Part shown: in pieces, positions 22,102 to 27,382 of the stretch
How the letters are laid out: each line of letters starts with the position of its first letter
Position numbering within the stretch: position 1 is the stretch's first letter
Source of the DNA: CAKUFA01 sp963656345
GTDB taxonomy: Bacteria; Bacillota; Clostridia; Christensenellales; Aristaeellaceae
Length of the DNA: 27,382 bases
Assembly: GCA_963656345.1 (NCBI GenBank)
Contig: CAVKHY010000021.1
Coordinates: 1 to 27,382, forward strand
Direction: 5' to 3'
The notes under the pieces: generated by a model
Told to the model about the DNA's origin: nothing
Seen by the model: only the letters and a program-made list of their open reading frames with translations
Databases searched by the model: none
Program-made: the position numbers and the translations under genes

Positions 22102-22644
22102 TTACTTGCCGAAGTACCGCTTCAGCAGACCGGCGAAGGCCTTGCCGTGACGGGCTTCGTCCCGAGCCATTTCGTGCACGGTGTCGTGGATCGCATCCAG
22201 ACCCAGTTCCTTGGCTTTCTTGGCCAGCTCGTACTTGCCCATGGTGGCGCCGTTTTCAGCTTCCACACGCATGGTCAGGTTCTTTTCGGTGGAATCGGTC
22301 AGCACTTCGCCCAGCAGCTCGGCAAACTTGGCAGCATGCTCTGCTTCTTCGTAAGCGGCCTTTTCCCAGTACAGGCCGATTTCAGGATAGCCTTCCCGGT
22401 GCGCAACCCGTGCCATGGCCAGATACATGCCCACTTCGCTGCACTCGCCGTTGAAGTTCTCACGAAGGCCTTCCACAATCTCTGCAGGGGCATCCTTGCC
22501 AACGCCTACCACATGCTCGGCAGCCCAGGTCATGCTGCCTTCCTGCTTCACAAACTTGCTGGCAGGAGCCTTGCACACAGGGCACTTCTCCGGGGGCTGT
22601 TCTCCTTCGTACACGTAACCGCAAATGCTGCAAACCCACTTCAT
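22102..22644 (-). CDS. Reverse rubrerythrin (H2O2/O2 detoxification)
   Basis: A 180-residue protein with an N-terminal rubredoxin domain (Cys5, Cys8 in CSICGYVYEG; Cys21, Cys24 in CPVCKAP) followed by a ferritin-like four-helix domain carrying NFNGECSEVGMYL, YEEAEHAAKF, RVEAENGAT and ARDEARHGKAF. This order, rubredoxin first, defines reverse rubrerythrin. The di-iron ligands are the Glu and His of these helices. In clostridia such proteins reduce hydrogen peroxide and oxygen with electrons from NADH or rubredoxin oxidoreductases, in the cytoplasm. Two ATGs are available; the one at 22644 has AGGAGG nine bases upstream and the one at 22650 only three. It is convergent with brnA. Confidence 0.95.
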   Translation of the reverse strand: MKWVCSICGYVYEGEQPPEKCPVCKAPASKFVKQEGSMTWAAEHVVGVGKDAPAEIVEGLRENFNGECSEVGMYLAMARVAHREGYPEIGLYWEKAAYEEAEHAAKFAELLGEVLTDSTEKNLTMRVEAENGATMGKYELAKKAKELGLDAIHDTVHEMARDEARHGKAFAGLLKRYFGK

Positions 22645-22686
22645 ATCCATCTACCTCCTAAAATAATCATTCACGATGTTCCTTTG

Positions 22687-22720
22687 CATCAGGCGTTCCT
22701 ACCGCCTGATGATAGTATCA
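22687..22720 (-). promoter_or_regulatory. Inverted repeats upstream of the reverse rubrerythrin gene
   Basis: A perfect 9-bp inverted repeat CATCAGGCG/CGCCTGATG (22687-22695 with 22703-22711) adjoins an 11-base palindrome TGATA-n-TATCA (22710-22720). The second overlaps sequence that could serve as a -10. The uvrC stop is about 40 bases beyond. A regulator site or leader hairpin is likely; no T-tract makes a terminator unlikely. Confidence 0.5.
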
Positions 22721-22761
22721 ACAGATTTTGCGCAAGTGAAACCTGCTGACCAAAACTTTTT

Positions 22762-24642
22762 TTATTTTTTCTGCGTTTGCCATTTCAGCACCGCATCCAC
22801 GGCCGTGCGGTTCATGCTGGGGGTCGCCAGCAGGTCGGCTTCCGTAGCAGTGCGAATACCCTTGATGGAGCCGAATCGGTTCATCAAGGCTTTCCGCCGG
22901 GTGGGGCCGATGCCGGGGATATCCTCCAGCTGGCTGTGAACAAAGGCCTTGCCCCGTAGTGCCCGGTGATAGGTGATGCCGAAGCGGTGAGCTTCGTCTC
23001 GCACGCGCTGCACCAGGTGAAGCTCCGGGGTGTGGTGATCCAGGCAAATAGGTTCTTCCCGGTCAGGCAGGAAGATTTCTTCCTCCTTCTTAGCCAGGCC
23101 GAACATCGCCACTTCGCCCGCCCCCATATCCAGCAAAGCCTGACGGGCAAAGCGCAGCTGCTGGGGGCCGCCATCAATCAGCACCAGATCCGGCAGATCG
23201 GAAAACTTACCCCCGATGGCCGGCAATCCTGCCGCTTCCCGTTCCGCTTTTTCCTCCAAGCCACGAGCGAACCGCCGCCCCAGCACCTCATTCATGGAGG
23301 CAAAGTCGTTCGCCCCTTCCACGGTTTTGATGCGGAAGCGGCGATATTCCTTCTTTGCTGCCGTGCCGTCAATAAACACCACCATGGAAGCAACGCTCAA
23401 CTGCCCCTGGGTGTTGGAAATGTCGTAGCCCTCAATGCGCCGAGGCGGCTTTGCCAGCCCCAGTGCCTTGGCCAATCCGGCACAGGCGCCGATGGTACGC
23501 TCCTGCTGAATGGCCGCCTTGGCATTTCGCTTATCCAGTGCGTCAGCAGCATTCTTGGCAGCAAGGCGAACCAGGTCGTGCTTTTCTCCACGCTTCGGGG
23601 TGGAAAGGGTGACAGCGCCTCCCTTTTGTTGCCTGAGCCAGCTTTCCAGCTGCTCGGTTGCTTCCTCGGGCAGGGTTTCACAGAGCACGTTTCTGGGGAT
23701 CAGCGCTCCATCTTCATAATACTGGGGAAGGAAGGCTGCCAGGATTTCCGCCGGGTCTTCACTGCCTTCTCTGGGTAGGGAAAAATGATCGCCCCCCACC
23801 ATTCGGCCTCCGCGGACGTAAAGCACCTGTACCATGGCATCCAGTCCATCCTGTGCCAAGGCGAAAATATCCTGCTCTCCGGCGGCGGTCTGGATGGCAA
23901 TCTGCCGTTCCATCAGCCCCTCCACCCGGCGGATCTTATCCCGGTACACTGCCGCCTTTTCATACTGCATCTTGGCGGCGGCATCGTTCATGGATTGCTT
24001 CAGCTGATCGCACACCTGACGGTAATCCCCATTCAGGAAGGCCAGCACCCCATCCATCATGTCCCAATAGGCTTCCTCGGTGCATTTGCCGGCGCAGGGC
24101 GCCATGCATTTGCCGATGTCGTAATTGATGCAGGGGCGTTTGGGCGTCTTTAGCGGTAAGGTCTGCTTGCATGTCCGCAGGGGAAACACCCCACGGACAG
24201 CGTCAATCACCTGCTTTACAGCCGTTGCGCCAATGTAGGGTCCGAAGTACTTCGCGCCGTCCTTCTCCATCCGCCGCGCCAGCGTCAGCCGGGGATAGGG
24301 TTCTTTCAGGTTGATCCGCAAATAGGGATAATGCTTGTCATCCTTCAGCAGAATATTGTAGTAAGGCTTGTGCAGCTTAATCAGGTTGCACTCCAGGCAC
24401 AGTGCTTCCAGATTGGTATCACACAGGAGAATGTCAAAATCCGCAATGTGGGAGATCATGGCCGCCACTTTGGGGGTGTGGTAGGTATCCCGGAAGTAGG
24501 AGCGCACCCGGTTTTTCAAATTGACCGCCTTACCTACGTAAATAATGGTGCCCGTATCATCCTTCATCAGGTAACAGCCCGGGCTTTCCGGCAGCTTGGC
24601 AATCTTCAGTTCCAGGTTCTCGCCCCAGTTGATCTTTCCCAC
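22762..24642 (-). CDS. uvrC: UvrABC excinuclease subunit C
   Basis: A 626-residue protein that makes the dual incisions around bulky DNA lesions in nucleotide excision repair with UvrA and UvrB. It has the N-terminal GIY-YIG nuclease (PGCYLMKDDTGTIIYVGKA, shortened), a four-Cys cluster region (CINYDIGKCMAPC), the UVR motif (KMQYEKAAVYRDKI), the RNase-H-like C-terminal nuclease (GYDISNTQG, LVLIDGGPQQL, LDHHTPELH) and two helix-hairpin-helix motifs at the end (IPGIGPTRRKALMNRF). Length is normal for the family. The start is GTG at 24642 with GGGAGGGGG eight bases upstream. There is no promoter visible in the 30 bases between it and an intrinsic terminator, so transcription probably comes through the structured region upstream. 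Confidence 0.97.
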   Translation of the reverse strand: MGKINWGENLELKIAKLPESPGCYLMKDDTGTIIYVGKAVNLKNRVRSYFRDTYHTPKVAAMISHIADFDILLCDTNLEALCLECNLIKLHKPYYNILLKDDKHYPYLRINLKEPYPRLTLARRMEKDGAKYFGPYIGATAVKQVIDAVRGVFPLRTCKQTLPLKTPKRPCINYDIGKCMAPCAGKCTEEAYWDMMDGVLAFLNGDYRQVCDQLKQSMNDAAAKMQYEKAAVYRDKIRRVEGLMERQIAIQTAAGEQDIFALAQDGLDAMVQVLYVRGGRMVGGDHFSLPREGSEDPAEILAAFLPQYYEDGALIPRNVLCETLPEEATEQLESWLRQQKGGAVTLSTPKRGEKHDLVRLAAKNAADALDKRNAKAAIQQERTIGACAGLAKALGLAKPPRRIEGYDISNTQGQLSVASMVVFIDGTAAKKEYRRFRIKTVEGANDFASMNEVLGRRFARGLEEKAEREAAGLPAIGGKFSDLPDLVLIDGGPQQLRFARQALLDMGAGEVAMFGLAKKEEEIFLPDREEPICLDHHTPELHLVQRVRDEAHRFGITYHRALRGKAFVHSQLEDIPGIGPTRRKALMNRFGSIKGIRTATEADLLATPSMNRTAVDAVLKWQTQKK

Positions 24643-24674
24643 GAATGCATCCCCCTCCCATGCAGCAACATGTC

Positions 24675-24703
24675 AAAAGAGGGCTGTCTCACAGAGACAG
24701 CCC
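24675..24703 (-). terminator. Terminator hairpin just upstream of uvrC
   Basis: On the minus strand GGGCTGTCTC and GAGACAGCCC (24694-24703 with 24681-24690) form a perfect 10-bp stem with loop TGT, followed by TCTTTTG. It lies 30 bases before the uvrC GTG. It may end the DUF1858 transcript or act as an attenuator for uvrC. Confidence 0.72.
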
Positions 24704-24726
24704 CAAGGCATCGACTCAGATTGCTT

Positions 24727-24837
24727 CGTGAATCACCGCACATGTCGCCGATTCACGATGGGCAGTTAAAGGGCTTGCGAGCCCTCCAACGCCCCCTAGG
24801 TTCATTGATGGTTGATGGCTGTCTCACAGAGACGGTT
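24727..24837 (-). ncRNA. Structured noncoding stretch upstream of uvrC
   Basis: The 215 bases between uvrC and the DUF1858 gene contain no gene. They hold an 8-bp inverted repeat (24727-24734 with 24750-24757), an AGGGCT/AGCCCT hairpin (24770-24785), and a near-copy of the uvrC-proximal hairpin (24817-24835; 18 of 19 bases identical to 24682-24700). The two copies could pair with each other instead of folding on themselves. Whether this is an RNA gene, a cis-regulator or a repeat relic is open. Confidence 0.45.
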
Positions 24838-24858
24838 TCAGATCATCAAGCCCTATGC

Positions 24859-25065
24859 TCAAGCTTCCTTGGTTGCCAGGTAAGCCTTGATGTCGCTGAT
24901 GACCTTTTCCACATCAATGCCGTGGCCTGCGCAGCCGTCTTCCAAAGATTCAAAAGCGTGAGCAGGGCAGCCGACGCAATGCATACCGTTCTGCATCAGG
25001 ATGGCAGCAATGCCGCGATCCAGGCTGATCAGTTCACCCATGGTAGTTTCCTTGCTGATTTCCAT
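24859..25065 (-). CDS. DUF1858 redox-disulfide domain protein
   Basis: A 68-residue protein whose TMGELISLDRGIAAILM, GMHCVGCPAHAFESLE and HGIDVEKVISDI segments match the DUF1858/hybrid-cluster-protein-associated family. The CxxC (CVGC) is proposed to be a redox disulfide or metal site. These proteins are common in anaerobes and sometimes sit next to hybrid cluster protein or nitric-oxide-related genes, none of which is here. GGAGG lies eight bases before the ATG, and a promoter lies upstream. The structured region before uvrC follows its stop. Confidence 0.9.
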   Translation of the reverse strand: MEISKETTMGELISLDRGIAAILMQNGMHCVGCPAHAFESLEDGCAGHGIDVEKVISDIKAYLATKEA

Positions 25066-25113
25066 TGGTATTTCCTCCGTTTCGCTGGGGCCTTCTGCCC
25101 CGGTACAAAATGT

Positions 25114-25142
25114 ATCTTATCATTGGATGCATCATCCGTCAA
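25114..25142 (-). promoter_or_regulatory. Promoter of the DUF1858 gene
   Basis: On the minus strand TTGACG (25137-25142), 17 bases, TAAGAT (25114-25119) with a TGA extension. It starts five bases after the stop of the upstream gene and about 50 bases before the DUF1858 start. Confidence 0.65.
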
Positions 25143-25146
25143 GCAC

Positions 25147-25902
25147 TTACAGCTCGTCCTTCAGTTCCTCCAAGGAAAAGGGAAACAGCAGCACCCCGTC
25201 TTCCTCCGAGGCAAGGGTCCCGGCCTGAATGAAGAAGACCGGGTCGCCGTTTTCATCCAGATAAAAATCCTCTTCGGGGTAGAATTCCTGGGTCAGCTGC
25301 TCATAGGTCACACCCGTATGGTAGTTGACGGTACCGGCAGCACGCTGGGATTCTATGGTTTCCCACACCAGCTGCCACACCAAATCATTGGCCTTGGCCG
25401 TCTGCCGATCCTGCATCCAGGTGTCCGCTTCCTGATCTTCCAGAATTCCCAGCAATCTGGGCAGGCTGGAAGCGATGCCTGCCCGTTCCCCATTCAGCAT
25501 AAAGGTTTGAGCGGAATAAATCTTCGTTGTGCTGCCGTTCTGGAAGGATTCCGTAACGAGCAGCACAGACAGGTAATCTTCATTCAGGCAAGTGACCTGA
25601 GATGCAACATCGCAGTAAGCCTGCACATCCGTGCTTTCCAGCGACTCTGCCAGAATGGGCACGGTAAAGGCCAGCGCATCGTCAATCAAATAGGTGTAGA
25701 ACTCATTCACTGCTGCCGCTACTTCACCATCGCCGGAGGCATGGGGGTAGCTGTAACGGTAGACAAACACAGCGGAGCTTTCGTCCGCTTCCTCCGGCCA
25801 ATACGCAGTGCCTGAAACGTTTTCATCCAGGGTCAGGGTTTCTGCCAGGCAGGGCAAGGCGAAAAGACACAGGGCAAGAACCCATGCAAGCAATCGTTTC
25901 AT
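25147..25902 (-). CDS. Secreted DUF3298/RsiV-like protein
   Basis: A 251-residue exported protein. The signal peptide is MKRLLAWVLALCLFALPCLA, with cleavage likely after CLA-E; the Cys is not followed by a lipobox pattern. The mature protein has the YRYSYPHASGDGEVAAAVNEFY strand-helix (shortened), and a late FYPEEDFYLDENGDPVFFIQ followed by LLFPFSLEEL, which resemble the DUF4163-DUF3298 arrangement of RsiV and PdaC. Those domains bind lysozyme or peptidoglycan in known members. No membrane anchor or sigma-factor partner is present, so it is not an obvious anti-sigma factor. Its ATG overlaps the stop of the flavoprotein gene (TGATG), with AAGGAGG seven bases upstream, so the two are translationally coupled. 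Confidence 0.8.
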   Translation of the reverse strand: MKRLLAWVLALCLFALPCLAETLTLDENVSGTAYWPEEADESSAVFVYRYSYPHASGDGEVAAAVNEFYTYLIDDALAFTVPILAESLESTDVQAYCDVASQVTCLNEDYLSVLLVTESFQNGSTTKIYSAQTFMLNGERAGIASSLPRLLGILEDQEADTWMQDRQTAKANDLVWQLVWETIESQRAAGTVNYHTGVTYEQLTQEFYPEEDFYLDENGDPVFFIQAGTLASEEDGVLLFPFSLEELKDEL

Positions 25903-26771
25903 CAAAGTGCCTCCTTGTTTTCCCGGGCAAGGTCTTCCGCAGCGGAAATGGCCGCCACATTACCTTCCCCTACTGCCTTGGCAATTTGCAGAGGCAGCCC
26001 GGTGCAGTCTCCTGCCGCATAGACATGAGGCATACTGGTAGCCATCCGCCGATTCACCTGAATGAATCCTCCGTCCAGTTTAAGCCCCGGCAGCAGCCGA
26101 TCAGGGGCAACAGACGGCCGGAAGATGAAAACCCCATCATAGGTTTTCGCTCCTTCACTGGTAGTCAGCAAAATGCGTCCATCCTGCTTTGCAAGGGACA
26201 AAGGCTTCCCCGACAGCAAGGCAAAGGGAGCATTATCCGGCACCTCATGCGGCGCAAGGCGGTAATAATCCACCTGCTGTGCAAGCCCTGCAAGGAAAAC
26301 AGCCTCTTCCACGCCATCTTCCCAGGCAGAGAGTACCGCCACTTCCTTGCCCCGGTAGAACATGCCGTCGCAGGTGCCGCACCAGCTGACCCCTTGCCCC
26401 AGCAGTGCTTCTTCACCCGGCAGCATTTTGGGTCTGGCGGCGCCTACGCACAGGGCTATCGCCCTGGATTCCGCAATATCATTGCCGATCAGGGTCATGA
26501 AGCCGCTGCCCATAGGCTGCACCTGTCTGGCTACGCCATGGACAAAATTTGCCCCGGCATGCAAGGCTTGAGCATGGAAAGTCTCCAGCAAGGCCTGACC
26601 GGAAACATCCGGCAGACCGGGGTAATTAGCAATATGCTCCGCCCGCCACAGCCAGGTATCCTTGGCAGAAGCTCCGGCCACGGTCACTTTCAGGTTCCGC
26701 TTGCAGGCGGTCATGGCGCAGCTGTAGGCAGCCGGGCCGGAACCGATAATCAACAGGTCACAGGGATTCAT
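25902..26771 (-). CDS. Thioredoxin-reductase-like flavoprotein with atypical pyridine-nucleotide site
   Basis: A 289-residue protein. An FAD-binding GSGPAA (residues 10-15), a redox-active WCGTCDG (Cys131 and Cys134), and a C-terminal GDCTG-type FAD motif (YAAGDCTGLP) show a thioredoxin-reductase fold. The NADPH domain lacks the usual GxGxxA/S and HRRxxxR signatures: in their place stand LSAWEDGVEEA (147-157) and YYRLAPHEVP. This recalls the clostridial ferredoxin-dependent (FFTR) and related reductases that do not bind NADPH, but the electron donor is unknown. The ATG at 26771 has AAAGGAG five bases upstream. The gene is coupled to the secreted DUF3298-like protein downstream. No thioredoxin gene is in the window. 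Confidence 0.85.
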   Translation of the reverse strand: MNPCDLLIIGSGPAAYSCAMTACKRNLKVTVAGASAKDTWLWRAEHIANYPGLPDVSGQALLETFHAQALHAGANFVHGVARQVQPMGSGFMTLIGNDIAESRAIALCVGAARPKMLPGEEALLGQGVSWCGTCDGMFYRGKEVAVLSAWEDGVEEAVFLAGLAQQVDYYRLAPHEVPDNAPFALLSGKPLSLAKQDGRILLTTSEGAKTYDGVFIFRPSVAPDRLLPGLKLDGGFIQVNRRMATSMPHVYAAGDCTGLPLQIAKAVGEGNVAAISAAEDLARENKEAL

Positions 26772-26815
26772 GGCGTCTCCTTTGCCCTTCGGCATCGATC
26801 AATGAACGGCTTCGC

Positions 26816-27382
26816 TTACCGCTGATACGTGTACCGAGCGTTCAGCCAAGGCATGTTGTTGTAGGTGCTGTAAGCATCGGCATAAATCTCATAGGTTTCC
26901 CCTACCACCCAGGTCGTCTTGGAGTAGTTCTGCACCAGCACCGGCTGACTCAATCCGTCATCGCTGGTGTTAATCACCACCATCTGAGGCTTATCGCTGA
27001 CAGAATACTGCACCTTGCCCTTAATCACGTACACCTGCGTTTTGGCTGCGCGAACGGTCATGTTGTTCAGCAGTTCATTATAGTTGGTGGAGTCCATGGC
27101 CCAGGCTTTGGTGGTGTAGGTATTGGCCGGGGGAACGTAGTACACGGTGTAATTCACCACAGAGGACTTTTTCCCCGGCATGCTGGCCGTAATGGTAATG
27201 GTGTTATCGCCAATATGGTCAAAAACCGCATAGAAGCTGAATGCGCCGGTGGTATCCAGGTTGGTAATGTTCAAATCCTTGTAGGGACTGGAAACCTCAA
27301 TATCCGCCCCCGGCATGGTGGTGGCAGAAACCAGCATGTAGCTGGAACTGGTGGATGTGTAGGTATCTGCCGCCAAGTCCAG
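26816..27382 (-). CDS. C-terminal part of an exported Ig/OB-like protein (N-terminus cut by window edge)
   Basis: The frame is open from the right edge to a stop at 26816, giving 188 codons. The visible part is Thr/Ser/Tyr-rich and beta-rich: an Ig-like segment (GAFSFYAVFDHIGDNTITI then KKSSVVNYTVYYVPP) followed by an OB-like segment (YVIKGKVQYSVSDKPQ, QPVLVQNYSKT, VGETYEIYADAYS). Such domains are typical of surface or secreted proteins. There is no LPxTG, membrane helix or S-layer domain at the C-terminus. The real start is outside the window; a TTG at 27376 is not a credible start. The flavoprotein gene begins 44 bases downstream, so the two may be cotranscribed. Confidence 0.75.
   Translation of the reverse strand: MDLAADTYTSTSSSYMLVSATTMPGADIEVSSPYKDLNITNLDTTGAFSFYAVFDHIGDNTITITASMPGKKSSVVNYTVYYVPPANTYTTKAWAMDSTNYNELLNNMTVRAAKTQVYVIKGKVQYSVSDKPQMVVINTSDDGLSQPVLVQNYSKTTWVVGETYEIYADAYSTYNNMPWLNARYTYQR

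Noticed and set aside
24681..24835. Terminal repeats of a small insertion sequence or MITE
   Set aside because: The two copies are in direct, self-palindromic form; there is no transposase frame and no target-site duplication visible. A regulatory or repeat-relic explanation is as good.
25147..25902. Anti-sigma factor RsiV
   Set aside because: It has a cleavable signal peptide, no transmembrane anchor with a cytoplasmic sigma-binding domain, and no ECF sigma gene beside it.

Overview
The window looks like chromosome from an anaerobic, Gram-positive, moderately GC-rich Clostridia-type bacterium, probably a gut commensal. The signs are AAGGAGG-type ribosome binding sites almost everywhere, sigma-A promoters, a reverse rubrerythrin, a DUF1858 redox-disulfide protein, CUT1 sugar transporters without their own ATPase, and many small zinc-ribbon membrane proteins. 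This taxonomy is inference; no rRNA or tRNA gene is present. Three 10-N runs mark contig joins. Two of them appear to be false gaps.

Region 1 (1-6982, minus strand): a P-type cation ATPase cut by the left edge, an ATP-dependent 6-phosphofructokinase, then a sugar-uptake operon of binding protein and two permeases. That operon has a consensus promoter and a LacI/CcpA-like operator. Region 2 (6983-13241, minus): an SPFH zinc-ribbon protein in operon with a degenerate receiver-domain protein, a small CxxC zinc protein with a long leader, a DUF2142-type polytopic membrane protein with a bitopic partner, and a YdjG-like zinc-ribbon membrane protein. Region 3 (13328-18240, minus): a GH38 alpha-mannosidase, an ECF-transporter S component behind a leader that ends in an intrinsic terminator, and a PAP2 lipid phosphatase.

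Region 4 (about 18300-22035, plus strand) is an accessory island between co-oriented core genes. It is visibly more AT-rich and has its own promoters and terminators. It holds a four-gene operon of membrane, lipoprotein and zinc-ribbon proteins preceded by iterated TGTGC/GCACA sites, an orphan DUF2442 protein, a two-TM protein, and a BrnT/BrnA toxin-antitoxin pair bracketed by two near-identical terminator hairpins.

Region 5 (22102-27382, minus): reverse rubrerythrin, UvrC, a structured noncoding stretch that could act as a terminator/antiterminator switch before uvrC, a DUF1858 protein, a secreted DUF3298-like protein translationally coupled to a thioredoxin-reductase-like flavoprotein without a normal NADPH site, and the C-terminal part of an exported Ig/OB-like protein.

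Working together: the CUT1 transporter, GH38 mannosidase and phosphofructokinase fit import and catabolism of mannose-containing glycans. The rubrerythrin, DUF1858 and flavoprotein fit anaerobic redox defence. The SPFH, YdjG-like, PAP2 and DUF2142 genes and the island operon all point to the cell envelope. The best candidates for undescribed biology are the two conditional-terminator leaders (17124-17286 and 24675-24837), the island operon with its operator array, the flavoprotein and the degenerate response-regulator-like protein.
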